This document shows, piece by piece, positions 52,802-61,888 of a DNA stretch of 64,000 nucleotides (positions are counted from its first letter, which is position 1; each line of letters opens with the position of its first letter). The translations under genes and the position numbers were made by a program. Source of the stretch: Streptomyces sp. Je 1-79 (GTDB taxonomy: Bacteria > Actinomycetota > Actinomycetes > Streptomycetales > Streptomycetaceae); NCBI RefSeq assembly GCF_025195125.1, contig NZ_JAMGSL010000011.1, positions 211,881 to 275,880 on the forward strand, read 5' to 3'. Below the pieces are notes generated by a model. That model was not told where the DNA came from. It saw nothing but the letters and a program-made list of their open reading frames with translations, and did no database searches.

Positions 52802-53676
52802 GCACGACCACCGCGGAACCGGCGGAGCTCGTGGAGACCGCCCCCGGCTACCGGGCGCGGCGCACCCTGCCGCTGCGCGTCGAGGCCGTACGGCAGCTGA
52901 AGCGGCGCCGCACCCTGGTCATGGGCGCCGTCCTCGCCGCCCTGCCGTTCGTCCTGATCATCGCCTTCGCCATCGGCGGGGACCAGGACGGCGGCGGCAA
53001 CGGCCGGATCACGCTGATGGACACGGCGACGGCGTCGGCGGCGAACTTCGCCGCGACCTGTCTCTTCGTCTCGGCCGGCTTCCTCCTCGTGGTGGCGGTG
53101 GCCCTGTTCTGTGGGGACACCGTCGCCTCCGAGGCGAGCTGGTCCTCGCTGCGCTATCTGCTGGCCGCGCCCGTGCCCCGGGGCCGGCTGCTGTGGTCGA
53201 AGCTGGCCGTGGCGCTCGGCTTCAGCGCGGCGGCGATGGTGCTGCTGCCGCTGGTCGCGCTCGCCGCGGGCACGGTCGCCTACGGCTGGGGGCCGCTGAA
53301 GCTCCCGACCGGCGGCGCTCTGCCCGCCGCCGAGACCCTGCCCCGTCTGGGCCTCGCCGTCGCCTTCATCCTCGTCTCCCAACTGGTGACGGCCGGGCTC
53401 GCCTTCTGGCTCTCCACCAAGACCGACGCACCGCTGGGCGCGGTCGGAGGCGCCGTCGGTCTGACGATCATCGGCAACGTCCTCGACGCGGTCACGGCGC
53501 TCGGCTCCTGGCGCGACTTCGTGCCCGCGCACTGGCAGTACGCCTGGGTGGACGCGCTCCAGCCCCAGCTGGAGTGGGGCGGGATGCTGAAGGGCACGGC
53601 GATCTCGGTGACGTACGCGGTGATCCTCTTCGCCCTCGCCTTCCGGGGCTTCGCCCGCAAGGACATCGTCTCGTAG
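52798..53676 (+). CDS. ABC transporter permease (ABC-2 type)
   Basis: A 292-aa membrane protein with six hydrophobic segments, starting LVMGAVLAALPFVLIIAFAIGG, and with a large polar stretch between segments 1 and 2, as in ABC-2/NosY-type permeases. It opens with a cytoplasmic arm, RRTLPLRVEAVRQLKRRRT. It starts inside the stop of the hydrolase-ATPase gene (ATGA), so it is the dedicated membrane partner. Preceded by GGAGGAGG. No further gene belongs to the operon. Confidence 0.92.
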   Translation: MSTTTAEPAELVETAPGYRARRTLPLRVEAVRQLKRRRTLVMGAVLAALPFVLIIAFAIGGDQDGGGNGRITLMDTATASAANFAATCLFVSAGFLLVVAVALFCGDTVASEASWSSLRYLLAAPVPRGRLLWSKLAVALGFSAAAMVLLPLVALAAGTVAYGWGPLKLPTGGALPAAETLPRLGLAVAFILVSQLVTAGLAFWLSTKTDAPLGAVGGAVGLTIIGNVLDAVTALGSWRDFVPAHWQYAWVDALQPQLEWGGMLKGTAISVTYAVILFALAFRGFARKDIVS

Positions 53677-53724
53677 GCCCGGGAGCCACCGAACGGCAGC
53701 GCGGAGGCCTCCACCACCGTCCTG

Positions 53725-54438
53725 TCACAGCCACCCCCTTCGGGCCGCTTCCGCACCCGCGCGGAAGCGGCTCGTCGTGCCCAGGGCGTGCAGCAGCTCG
53801 CCGACCCGGCGGCTGTAGGTGCGGCCCGACATGCCGAGGCGGGCGGCGGCCGTCTCGTCGGTGAGTCCGGCGAGGAGCGCTTCGAGGATGGGGCGGAGCT
53901 GGGGAGGCAGCTGCCCGCGCGGCCCGGCCGTGGCTGCGGTCAGCTCCTCGCCCGTGTCCCAACTGGCCTGGTGCGCGCGGACCAGGGCCTGTACGACGAC
54001 CGGGTCCCGGATCAGCAGCAGCCCGTTGTACAGCAGCTCCAGATCGAGCGGGACCGCCGCGACCGTGCGGTCGACGAGGATCATCTTGAACGGGATCGCG
54101 TCCGTGAGCCGGGCGCGGCCGGGCAGCCGGACCGCGCCCGCCACATGGGGGAGGGCGTGGCGCGGCACGATCCGTCTGACCTCCGGCGCCCGCTCCACCG
54201 CGGCCCGCATGCACGCTCCCGCCAACTCCAGGAACGGCTCGGGGATCGCACGGCCCACGGAGGCGGCCGGGTCGTCGAAGGTCAGCAGCTCGTGCCGGGT
54301 CGAGGCGGCGAGCCCGGCCAGCGCCGCGCTGATCCTCCTCGTGCCGCGGACGGGGCGGCCCGGAGGCCGCTGGGCCTCGGGCGCCGCCCGGTTCATCGCC
54401 GATCGCGCGAGCATCACGGAGCCCGCAGTCTCTGCCAC
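53725..54438 (-). CDS. HTH regulator with LuxR-like C-terminus
   Basis: A 237-aa protein. The last 60 residues form a LuxR/GerE-like HTH (LEALLAGLTDETAAARLGMSGRTYSRRVGELLHALG). The N-terminal 160 residues are helical with no known ligand domain: STRHELLTFDDPAA and MILVDRTVAAVPLD resemble the phospholipase-D-like or TrmB-type sensor part seen in some actinobacterial LuxR regulators. Start is uncertain: GTG 54438, ATG 54414 or ATG 54537. It is divergent from the vWA lipoprotein gene. Confidence 0.75.
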   Translation of the reverse strand: MAETAGSVMLARSAMNRAAPEAQRPPGRPVRGTRRISAALAGLAASTRHELLTFDDPAASVGRAIPEPFLELAGACMRAAVERAPEVRRIVPRHALPHVAGAVRLPGRARLTDAIPFKMILVDRTVAAVPLDLELLYNGLLLIRDPVVVQALVRAHQASWDTGEELTAATAGPRGQLPPQLRPILEALLAGLTDETAAARLGMSGRTYSRRVGELLHALGTTSRFRAGAEAARRGWL

Positions 54439-54616
54439 CGCTGACCACCCCCGCCCCCATCGGTGTGCCACTCCATGTACGCATGTGACTGCACACGGTG
54501 ACAACCCCTGTTGAGGAAGGTGGCGAGTCCATGCCACGCGCGGCGTACACCGGCCGCCGTTGCCGCATTGAGATCCATCCGCAACTCCTTCGTCTGCTCC
54601 TTTCGCCCTCCCCGGA

Positions 54617-54636
54617 CGTCACATTCACAAGTGACG
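54617..54636. promoter_or_regulatory. inverted repeat in the YfbK leader
   Basis: CGTCAC (54617-54622) and GTGACG (54631-54636) flank ATTCACAA, 20 bp before the start of the lipoprotein gene, in the divergent gap of 218 bp. Candidate site for the neighbouring HTH protein. Confidence 0.35.
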
Positions 54637-54656
54637 GACCTCAAGGGGGAGATGAC

Positions 54657-56216
54657 GTGGAGCGACGAAACCGGGCACGGCTCGCGGCCGGGATCCTGGC
54701 CGCCGGACTGGTCCTGACGGGGTGTGGGAGCGGCGGAGACACCGAGCGGGCCACGGACAGCCGGGGCGGCGGCAACCACGCGCCGGACGCGCCCCGGCCG
54801 GAGGCGCCCCGCCCGGAGTCGGGCGGGGAGGACGCGGCCGAGGGCGAGCAGCGGTACAGGCGCCCGCCCGCCGACTACCTCTCGACCTTCGCCCTGGACG
54901 TGGACACCGCCTCGTACGGCTATGCCCGCCGCACCCTCGCCGAGGGCCGGCTGCCCGAACCGGCGTCCGTACGGCCCGAGGAGTTCGTCAACAGCTTCCG
55001 CCCGGACTATCCGAGGCCGGAGGGCGAGGGGTTCAGCGTGACCGTCGACGGCGCCCGGACCGGCGACGAGGGCTGGTCCCTCGTCAGGGTCGGGCTCGCC
55101 ACCGCGGCGGCGGACCGGGAGGGCGAACGCCCGCCCGCCGCGCTCACCTTCGTCGTCGACATCTCCGGTTCGATGGCCGAGACCGGCCGCCTCGACCTGG
55201 TCAAGGAGTCCCTCGGCATCCTCACCGACGAGCTCCGCGACGACGACTCCGTCGCCCTGGTCACCTTCAGCGACGAGGCCGAGACCCGGCTCCCCATGAC
55301 GCGGGTCAAGGGGCAGCGCGAGCGCATCCACGGCATCGTCGACGAGCTGAGGACCACCTCCTCGACCAATGTGGAGGCCGGGGTGCGCACCGGCTACGAC
55401 GTCGCGGTCGAGGGCCACCGCAAGGGCGCGACCAACCGGGTCGTACTGCTCTCCGACGCCCTCGCCAACACCGGCGAGACGCAGGCGCAGTCGATCCTGA
55501 ACCGGATCGACGAGGAGCGCCGGGAGTACGGCATCACCCTCTTCGGAGTCGGTGTCGGCAGCGAGTACGGCGACGCGTTCATGGAGCAGCTCGCCGACAA
55601 GGGCGACGGACACACCACGTACGTCTCCACCACCGAGCAGGCCCGCAAGGTGTTCGTGGAGCAGCTCCCCACCCACATCGAGCTGCGCGCCCGCGATGCC
55701 AAGGCGCAGGTCGCCTTCGACCCGAAGACCGTCGAGCGGTTCCGGCTGATCGGCTACGAGAACCGGGACGTCGCCGACGAGGACTTCCGCAACGACCGGG
55801 TCGACGGCGGCGAGGTCGGCGCGGGCCACACCGTCACCGCGCTGTACGCCGTGAAGACCCGGCCCGGCGCCACGGGGCAGCTGGCCACGGCCACGGTCCG
55901 CTGGCTCGACCCGAAGAGCCGCGCACCGCACGAGAAATCCGGCAGCGTCACCACCGGCGCCCTCGCCGCCTCGCTCTGGGCGCCGGGCCACGACAGTCTG
56001 CAACTGACGGCCGTCACCGCCTACTTCGCCGACCGGCTGCGGGGCGGGGATCTGCCGGGCGCGCCCCGGCTCCCGGAGCTGGCGGAGCGCTCGGGGGCGA
56101 TCGCCGAGCGGTCGGGTTCCCAGGTGGTCCGGGAGCTGACCGAGGCGATCCGGCAGGCGGACAGGCTGTTCGGACCGGGCGGCGGCGCGGAATCAGGTGA
56201 TCCGTACAGCGGCTGA
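54657..56216 (+). CDS. YfbK-like von Willebrand factor A lipoprotein
   Basis: A 519-aa lipoprotein. The signal peptide ends in the lipobox LTGC (Cys near residue 22), followed by a Pro/Gly/Glu linker. A conserved N-terminal block is STFALDVDTASYGYARRTL. The vWA domain (about 160-340) has the MIDAS motif DISGSMAETGR near 168 and a second metal-site Thr/Asp (LLSDALANTGE). A C-terminal DUF3520-like region follows. It should bind a divalent metal and partner proteins on the outer face of the membrane; function in streptomycetes is unknown. GTG 54657 follows GGGGGAGATGAC. The long open frame upstream is ignored since the lipobox defines the start. Confidence 0.9.
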   Translation: MERRNRARLAAGILAAGLVLTGCGSGGDTERATDSRGGGNHAPDAPRPEAPRPESGGEDAAEGEQRYRRPPADYLSTFALDVDTASYGYARRTLAEGRLPEPASVRPEEFVNSFRPDYPRPEGEGFSVTVDGARTGDEGWSLVRVGLATAAADREGERPPAALTFVVDISGSMAETGRLDLVKESLGILTDELRDDDSVALVTFSDEAETRLPMTRVKGQRERIHGIVDELRTTSSTNVEAGVRTGYDVAVEGHRKGATNRVVLLSDALANTGETQAQSILNRIDEERREYGITLFGVGVGSEYGDAFMEQLADKGDGHTTYVSTTEQARKVFVEQLPTHIELRARDAKAQVAFDPKTVERFRLIGYENRDVADEDFRNDRVDGGEVGAGHTVTALYAVKTRPGATGQLATATVRWLDPKSRAPHEKSGSVTTGALAASLWAPGHDSLQLTAVTAYFADRLRGGDLPGAPRLPELAERSGAIAERSGSQVVRELTEAIRQADRLFGPGGGAESGDPYSG

Positions 56217-56262
56217 TCCACAAGCGCTGCGCGGGGGCGGGGGATCCGGCCATGATGGGCCC

Positions 56263-56730
56263 ATGGCCACCCTGCTGCTCGCCCTCGCCGTCGCTTCCAC
56301 CGGTCTCTACGCCGGGTTCATGCTGATCTTCCAGACCGGGATCATGCCTGCCCTGGGGCGGCTCGACGACGGCGCGTTCGTCGACGCCATGCGGCGGATC
56401 AACGAGTACGTTCCCAAGCCGCTGTTCGTGCTCGTGTTCCTGGGCGTCGTGGCCTTCCCGGTCGCCGCGTTCTTCGTGCCCGTCGACGGTCGCTCCGACA
56501 CGCAGAAGTGGCTGGTCCTCGCCGGTCTCGTCTGCGCGGTCCTGAACCACCTGGTGACCCTCGGCGGGAACATCCCCCTCAACAACGCGCTGGCCGCCTC
56601 GGAGCGGACGGACGAGCTCCCCTCCGCCGTGCGTGGCGCCTTCGAGAAGCGCTGGAACAGCTTCCACCTGATCCGTACGGTGCTGATCACCGCCTCGTTC
56701 GGGCTGCTGATCGCGGCCGCCCTGAACTGA
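56263..56730 (+). CDS. DUF1772 family membrane protein
   Basis: A 155-aa protein with four membrane helices: ATLLLALAVASTGLYAGFMLIF, KPLFVLVFLGVVAFPVAAF, WLVLAGLVCAVLNHLVTL and LIRTVLITASFGLLIAAAL. The polar NIPLNNAL segment and the conserved ERWN-like EKRWNSFHLIRT are typical of DUF1772 (anthrone-oxygenase-like). A catalytic role in this genome is not known. ATG 56263 is used as the first Met of helix 1; no good ribosome site is visible. Confidence 0.85.
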   Translation: MATLLLALAVASTGLYAGFMLIFQTGIMPALGRLDDGAFVDAMRRINEYVPKPLFVLVFLGVVAFPVAAFFVPVDGRSDTQKWLVLAGLVCAVLNHLVTLGGNIPLNNALAASERTDELPSAVRGAFEKRWNSFHLIRTVLITASFGLLIAAALN

Positions 56731-56805
56731 TCTGACGGACTCCGGGGCCCGGCTTTGTCCGGAGGGGGGCCCGGCCCGACCATCCAAGGACGAGGCGGCC
56801 GGGCC

Positions 56806-56836
56806 GGCCCCTGGTTAATGCCCCAGGCCAGGGGCC
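56806..56836. terminator. hairpin between DUF1772 gene and crcB
   Basis: GGCCCCTGG (56806-56814) pairs with CCAGGGGCC (56828-56836) across a 13-nt loop. Likely ends the DUF1772 transcript. The crcB leader does not show the fluoride riboswitch consensus. Confidence 0.45.
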
Positions 56837-56887
56837 GCGCCTGTCCGCCTCGCTCGGTCCGTCCCGGGGGCCGCATAGCCTGACGTC

Positions 56888-57298
56888 ATGGACTTCCGTG
56901 GAGAGCTGCCGGTCGTCGGCGTCGTGGCCGCCGGCGGGGCGCTCGGCGCGGCGGCCCGCTACGGCGCGTCGCTCGCCTGGCCCACGCCCGCGGGCGCGTT
57001 CCCCTGGACCACCCTCGCCGTGAACACGGCCGGCTGCGCCGCGATCGGCGTCCTGACGGTCCTGCTCACCGAGGCCGCCACCGCGCCCCACCCGCTCCTG
57101 CGGCCCTTCCTCGGCACGGGAATCCTCGGCGGCTTCACCACCTTCTCCGCCTACGCCCTCGAAGCGCAGCGGCTGTTGGGCGCGGGGGACGCGGGCCGTG
57201 GCGTGGCGTACCTGGCAGGCACGGTGGTCGCCGCGCTGGGGGCGGTCGGGGCCGCGACCCTCGCGACCCGCGGCGCCCTGGCGAGGGGGGCGCGGTGA
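56888..57298 (+). CDS. crcB: fluoride ion channel subunit
   Basis: A 136-aa Fluc/CrcB protein with four helices. It begins VGVVAAGGALGAAARYGAS, and the pore signature GILGGFTTFSAYALEAQRL is near residue 80. Fluc exports F- from the cytoplasm as a dimer. The gene overlaps the second crcB (GTGA at 57295-57298), so the two probably form a heterodimeric channel, as in other Gram-positive bacteria with paired genes. Confidence 0.92.
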   Translation: MDFRGELPVVGVVAAGGALGAAARYGASLAWPTPAGAFPWTTLAVNTAGCAAIGVLTVLLTEAATAPHPLLRPFLGTGILGGFTTFSAYALEAQRLLGAGDAGRGVAYLAGTVVAALGAVGAATLATRGALARGAR

Positions 57299-57648
57299 AC
57301 TGGCTGCTCGTCGTCGCGGGCGCCGCCGTCGGCGCGCCCCTGCGGTACCTCACCGACCGGGCGATGCGCTCGCGCCGCCGCCCCGGCTTCCCCTGGGGCA
57401 CGTTCACGGTCAACGTCGTCGGCTCCTTCGTCCTCGGCCTGCTCACCGGGGTCGCCTCCGGCCGGCTCCATCTGCTGCTCGGCACGGGGCTGTGCGGTGC
57501 GCTGACGACGTACTCCACCTTCTCCCACGAGACGTTGAGGCTGTACGAGGGCGGAGCGAAGGGGTACGCGGCGGCGAACGTGGCGGGGAGCCTGGCCGCC
57601 GGGCTCGGAGCCGTATGGCTGGGAGTGGTGGCCGCAGGGGCCTGGTGA
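57295..57648 (+). CDS. crcB: fluoride ion channel subunit, second copy
   Basis: A 117-aa Fluc/CrcB subunit. The N-terminus LLVVAGAAVGAPLRYLTDRAM and GLCGALTTYSTFSHETLRLYEGG hold the conserved Arg and Phe-box region. It is translationally coupled to the upstream subunit by overlap of GTG with TGA, with no separate ribosome site. Paired genes suggest dual-topology subunits fixed in opposite orientations. Confidence 0.92.
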   Translation: MNWLLVVAGAAVGAPLRYLTDRAMRSRRRPGFPWGTFTVNVVGSFVLGLLTGVASGRLHLLLGTGLCGALTTYSTFSHETLRLYEGGAKGYAAANVAGSLAAGLGAVWLGVVAAGAW

Positions 57649-57709
57649 GGCGCCGGGCCCCGGTGGCAAGGTGCTCCCACGACGATCCTCCGAGGGGCGG
57701 TACCCGTAC

Positions 57710-58876
57710 ATGAGCTGGGCGGACTTCCAGTACGAGATCTATCTGAACGGACTGACCGGAGCCGTCCCGCGGCTCCCCACGGACCTGACCCGCCTGGAGG
57801 AGCTGGCCGCCGCCCGGCTGGGCCCGGGCCCGGTCGGCTACGTCGCCGGAAGCGCGGGCGACGGGTCCACCGCGAGCGCCAACAGGGCGGCTCTCGAACG
57901 CCGGCGGATCGTCCCGCGGATGCTCCGCGACGTACGCGAACGGGACCTGTCCGTGGAGCTGTTCGGCCGTACGCTGCCCGCCCCCGTCGCGCTGGCGCCC
58001 GTCGGCGTGCTGTCGATCCTGCACCCCGACGCCGAACCCGCGGCCGCCCGGGCGGCCGCGGCGCGCGGCATCCCGTTCATCCTCTCCTCCGCCTCCAGTA
58101 CGCCGATGGAGCAGGTCGCGGAGGCGATGGGGGAGGGGGAGCGGTGGTTCCAGCTGTACTGGCCGAAGGACGAGGAGGTCGCCCGCTCCTTCCTGCGCCG
58201 GGCGAAGGCGGCCGGTTTCACGGCCCTCGTCGTCACCCTCGACACCCCGCTGCTCTCCTGGCGGCCCCGCGACCTCGACCAGGCGTACCTGCCGTTCCTG
58301 CACGGGGTCGGGACCGCCAACTACTTCACCGACCCGGCGTTCCGGGCGGGCCTGGCCAAGCCGGTCGAGGAGGATCCGAACGCGGCCGTGATGCACTTCG
58401 TGTCGATGTTCGCCGACCCCGGGAAGACCTGGCCGGACCTGGCGTTCCTGCGCGAGAACTGGGACGGGCCGGTCGTCCTGAAGGGGGTCCTGCACCCCGA
58501 CGACGCCCGCGCGGCGGCCGACGCGGGCATGGACGGCGTCGTCGTCTCCAACCACGGAGGGCGTCAGGTCGCGGGTGCGATCGCCGCCGCCGACGCCCTG
58601 CCGGCCGTGGCGGACGCGGTCGCCGACCGGCTGACGGTCCTCTTCGACAGCGGTGTCCGCACCGGCGCCGACATCGCCAAGGCCCTGGCGCTCGGCGCGT
58701 CCGGCGTGCTCGTCGGGCGCCCGTACGCCTACGGTCTCGCCCTCGACGGCGGGCCGGGCGTGGACCATGTGATCCGCTGCCTGCTCGCCGAACTCGACCT
58801 CACCCTGGCGCTGTCCGGGCACGCGAGCCCGAAGTCCCTGACGAGGAAGGATCTTTCGGAGACCGGCACGGCCTGA
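57710..58876 (+). CDS. FMN-dependent 2-hydroxyacid oxidase (lactate 2-monooxygenase-like)
   Basis: A 388-aa TIM-barrel flavoenzyme. FMN contacts: APVALAPVGVLSILHPD near residue 95 and SSASSTPMEQV near 127. A central GFTALVVTLDTPLLSWRPRDLDQAYLP follows. Active-site VVVSNHGGRQVAG (His near 284) and LFDSGVRTGADIAKALALGASGVLVGRPY finish the barrel. The length and AYLPFLHGVGTANYFTDP insert fit lactate 2-monooxygenase, which oxidises L-lactate to acetate. Other alpha-hydroxy acids are possible. ATG 57710 follows GAGGGGCGG. Transcribed alone. Confidence 0.85.
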   Translation: MSWADFQYEIYLNGLTGAVPRLPTDLTRLEELAAARLGPGPVGYVAGSAGDGSTASANRAALERRRIVPRMLRDVRERDLSVELFGRTLPAPVALAPVGVLSILHPDAEPAAARAAAARGIPFILSSASSTPMEQVAEAMGEGERWFQLYWPKDEEVARSFLRRAKAAGFTALVVTLDTPLLSWRPRDLDQAYLPFLHGVGTANYFTDPAFRAGLAKPVEEDPNAAVMHFVSMFADPGKTWPDLAFLRENWDGPVVLKGVLHPDDARAAADAGMDGVVVSNHGGRQVAGAIAAADALPAVADAVADRLTVLFDSGVRTGADIAKALALGASGVLVGRPYAYGLALDGGPGVDHVIRCLLAELDLTLALSGHASPKSLTRKDLSETGTA

Positions 58877-59046
58877 TCCGTACCGCGCCAGGCCGACAGG
58901 GTCTAGGCCCGGGAGGGAACGTCCGCCCGCCCGGGCCCACTTCCGTCCGCCGATTGTTTCCTTGACGTCAAGATATCCCCTCCTCAAAAAACGAAGTGGT
59001 CATTATTATCTTATGGTGGCAGGACGTGAACCATGGAGGGGGCGCT
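58877..59046 (+). promoter_or_regulatory. AT-rich leader of the SARP gene with palindrome
   Basis: This 170-bp gap contains CTTGACGTCAAG (58961-58972), a perfect 12-bp palindrome. An AT-rich stretch (TCATTATTATCTTATGG near 59000-59016) follows, unusual in this genome and a likely promoter region. GGAGGGGG lies 5 nt before the SARP start. Confidence 0.5.
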
Positions 59047-59838
59047 ATGGATCTGAAGGTGCTGGGCTTGCTCAACGTGCAGGAGGGCGGGACGCCGATC
59101 GTCCCCACCGCCGCACCGGCCCGCCAACTGCTCGCACTGCTCACGGCCCATGCCGACCACATCGTGCCGACGGCCGTCCTGACCCAGGAGCTCTGGCCCG
59201 AAGGGCCGCCGCAGTACGCACAGGACATGGTCGCGACGCACGTCCGGCAGTTGCGGGAGCTGATCGACGCGGCGCTGGGCGTCGGCCGCGAGGAGGCGGC
59301 GGGCTCGTCCCCCGCCAACGGCCCGCGCACGGCGCGCGACGTCCTCGTCTCGCTGACCTCCGGCTACCGCCTCGCCACCGGAGGCGGCACCTCCGACCTC
59401 CGGGTGTTCCAGCGCGCGGCCGGCGCCGGCTACCGGGCCATGGAGCTGGAGGACTACGCGACCGCGGCCGAACGCCTCGGCGAGGCCCTTGAGTTGTGGA
59501 CCGCCGACGCCTACACCGGCGTCGTGACCGGACCCCACCTGCGGACGCACATCGCCCGCCTCGAACAGTCCCGGCTGCGGGCCCTCGAGCAGTGGGTCGA
59601 GGCGCAGCGCAGACTCGGCCGACGGCACGAGCTCTACACCGGCCTGTCCGTCTTCCTCTCCCGGTTCCGCAGCTCGCCGCCGCGGTACGAGGCGATGGTC
59701 GCCGAGCTGGAACGCGGCGCGGACCACGGGGGTGCGGTGCGGCCGTACCGGGAGGCCGCGGCGGTGCGCATCGGGACCGTTCTGCACTCCGCGCGGCACG
59801 CGCTCCCGGCACGTCAGCGCATGTCTGTCGCCGGTTGA
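59047..59838 (+). CDS. SARP-family transcriptional activator
   Basis: A 263-aa regulator of the short SARP type. The N-terminal OmpR-like winged helix is at about 1-100 (MDLKVLGLLNVQEGG; LLALLTAHADHIVPTAVLTQELWPEGPP; DMVATHVRQLRELID). The bacterial transcriptional activator (BTAD) helical domain spans about 110-245 (AGYRAMELEDYATAAERLGEAL; LRTHIARLEQSRLRALEQWVEAQRRLG). SARPs activate antibiotic gene clusters by binding direct repeats near -35. It has an AT-rich promoter and lies upstream of the PucR-like regulator and the transposase-like gene. No biosynthetic genes are visible to its left. I saw no TTA codon. Confidence 0.9.
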   Translation: MDLKVLGLLNVQEGGTPIVPTAAPARQLLALLTAHADHIVPTAVLTQELWPEGPPQYAQDMVATHVRQLRELIDAALGVGREEAAGSSPANGPRTARDVLVSLTSGYRLATGGGTSDLRVFQRAAGAGYRAMELEDYATAAERLGEALELWTADAYTGVVTGPHLRTHIARLEQSRLRALEQWVEAQRRLGRRHELYTGLSVFLSRFRSSPPRYEAMVAELERGADHGGAVRPYREAAAVRIGTVLHSARHALPARQRMSVAG

Positions 59839-59914
59839 CCGGAAGATCCCCGTCGAACTAGTTTCTGACCGATAACGGACGAAACGCGTTCGACGGGCTG
59901 GGGGCTCGCACACC

Positions 59915-61888
59915 ATGACGGTTCCACAGACCAACGACACCGGCCTGATGGCCGTCCTCGAACTCCTCGCCGACCAGGCGCCGTCGGGCCGGTTCGACGA
60001 GGTGCTGCAGCGAGCCCGTCGCGACGGCGCCACGGACCGGGAGCTGGCCCGCCTGGAGCGGGCCGTGCATCTGGCCCGTGGCGTACAGGCCTGGCAGGGG
60101 CAGCGCCGGCAGCGCGAGGACGGCCTGGCCGACCTGGTGGACACGGCGAGGGACCTGACCTCCCCGCACGACGTCGAGTCCCTGCTCCAGGTGGTCACCC
60201 GGAGGGTCAAGCGGCTCCTCAGCTTCGACATGACGTCCATCGCCCTCCTCGAACCGGAGGGCGACCTGCGGGTGTACGTCTCCGACGGCTCGACCACCGC
60301 GCTCGTCACCGGTCACTCGGTTCCGGCCGCCTACGGCCTGGGCCACCGGACCCTGGCGGCCAGGGCGCCGCTGTGGACGGCCGACTACCTCGACGACGCC
60401 ACGATCGCGCACGACGAGAGCGCCGACGAGGTCGTACGGGCCGAAGGCCTGCACGCCATGATGGCCGTGCCGATGTGCAACGGCGACCAGACCCTCGGCG
60501 TGCTCTACGGCGCCGCACGCTCGGTGCGCCACTTCAGCCCGGACGAGATAGGCCTCGTCTGCTCCCTGGCGGCCCTCGCCGCCGTCGCGATCGAGCGGGC
60601 GGGCCGGTTCGAACAGGCCCGGGGCGAGGTGGGCCGGCTGGAACTGGACGGCTTCCGCACGCGTACGAGCCTGGTCAGACTCCAGCAGCTCAACGAGGCG
60701 CACAGCCACACCCTCGGCCTGCTGCTGGCCGGCGCCGACCTGACCACCGTCGCCAAGGCGGCCGGCGACGCGCTCGACTCGGCGCTCCAGCTGCGCGACC
60801 CGGCCGGCCGGCCGCTCGCCTCCAGCGGCGACCTCGGTGACCTGGACGAATCCGCCGTGGCCGAGGCGGCCCTGGACGCGCACGCCCATCTGCGGCCCGT
60901 CGTCACCGCCGGGGGCACATGGGTCGCCCCGGTCACCGCGGGGGCGGAGGACCTGGGCGTCCTGGTGCTGCGACCGACCACCGCCCTGGTGGGGGAGGAC
61001 GAGAGCCTGCTGCAACTGACCGCGCAGACCTTCGCGATCCAGCTCCTCCTCAGACGCAGCACGGCCGTCGCCGAAGGGCCCGTAAGGGACGACCTGTTCG
61101 ACGAACTCCTCGCGGCCGGTGACCGCAGCGGGCACCAGACGCACTACCTCCTCCAGCGTGCGCGCGGCCTCGGGATCGACCTGGAAGCGCCCCACGTCCT
61201 GCTCGTCGCCCACCCCGAGGGCGGCGAGCAGGGTCGTGCCGTGGTGTGGGCCTCCTCCTACGCGCACCGGATGACCGGGCTCAAGACGGTCCACAGCGGC
61301 CACATCGTGCTGCTCCTGCCGGGGACGGACGCCTCGGCCGCCGCCCGCGCCGTGGCCGACCAGCTGTCACCGCTCCTCGGCCACCCGGTGTCGGTGGGCG
61401 CGTCGGGGCCCGGCCGGGGCGCCGCCGCCATCGGCCGGATGCACAAGGAGGCGATGCGCTGCCTGGACGCGCTGACCGCGCTCGACGGCGCGGGCAGCAC
61501 GGCATCGGCGAAGGACCTCGGCTTCCTCGGTCTGCTGCTCTCCGACGACCACGACGTGGACGGCTACATCCAGTCGGCGATCGGCCCGGTCCTCGACTAC
61601 GACCGCGACCGCCTCACCGACCTGACCGGCACCCTGGAGTCGTACTTCGCCTCGGGCGGCAGCCAGGCCGGCGCGGCCGACGTGCTGAACGTCCACCCCA
61701 ACACGGTGTCACGCCGTCTCGACCGGGTCACCGACCTGCTCGGCGACGCCTGGCAGCAGCCCGGCAGAACGCTGGAGGTGCAGCTCGCGCTCCGGCTGCA
61801 CCGCTCCCGCGAGGTCCTGCGCCGCCAGCGCCGGCCGGGCACGGCCCCTCAGGCGGAGGCGAGCTCCGCCGGACGGCCCGGGGCGTAG
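59915..61888 (+). CDS. GAF/PucR-type transcriptional regulator
   Basis: A 657-aa protein. An N-terminal helical segment (1-75) precedes a GAF domain (about 80-225: ESLLQVVTRRVKRLLSFDMTSIALLE). The middle is CdaR-like, with AIGRMHKEAMRCLDAL. A C-terminal HTH (last 75 residues) reads LTDLTGTLESYFASGG, then AADVLNVHPNTVSRRLDRV. Senses a small ligand through GAF and controls genes nearby or in metabolism. Similar proteins govern aromatic or amine catabolism and secondary metabolism. It starts 76 bp after the SARP stop in the same direction, so may share its control. Its end overlaps the convergent transposase-like gene by 40 bp. Confidence 0.85.
   Translation: MTVPQTNDTGLMAVLELLADQAPSGRFDEVLQRARRDGATDRELARLERAVHLARGVQAWQGQRRQREDGLADLVDTARDLTSPHDVESLLQVVTRRVKRLLSFDMTSIALLEPEGDLRVYVSDGSTTALVTGHSVPAAYGLGHRTLAARAPLWTADYLDDATIAHDESADEVVRAEGLHAMMAVPMCNGDQTLGVLYGAARSVRHFSPDEIGLVCSLAALAAVAIERAGRFEQARGEVGRLELDGFRTRTSLVRLQQLNEAHSHTLGLLLAGADLTTVAKAAGDALDSALQLRDPAGRPLASSGDLGDLDESAVAEAALDAHAHLRPVVTAGGTWVAPVTAGAEDLGVLVLRPTTALVGEDESLLQLTAQTFAIQLLLRRSTAVAEGPVRDDLFDELLAAGDRSGHQTHYLLQRARGLGIDLEAPHVLLVAHPEGGEQGRAVVWASSYAHRMTGLKTVHSGHIVLLLPGTDASAAARAVADQLSPLLGHPVSVGASGPGRGAAAIGRMHKEAMRCLDALTALDGAGSTASAKDLGFLGLLLSDDHDVDGYIQSAIGPVLDYDRDRLTDLTGTLESYFASGGSQAGAADVLNVHPNTVSRRLDRVTDLLGDAWQQPGRTLEVQLALRLHRSREVLRRQRRPGTAPQAEASSAGRPGA

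Noticed and set aside
56731..56887. Fluoride riboswitch upstream of crcB
   Set aside because: The conserved crcB-motif core is not visible; only a simple hairpin is present.
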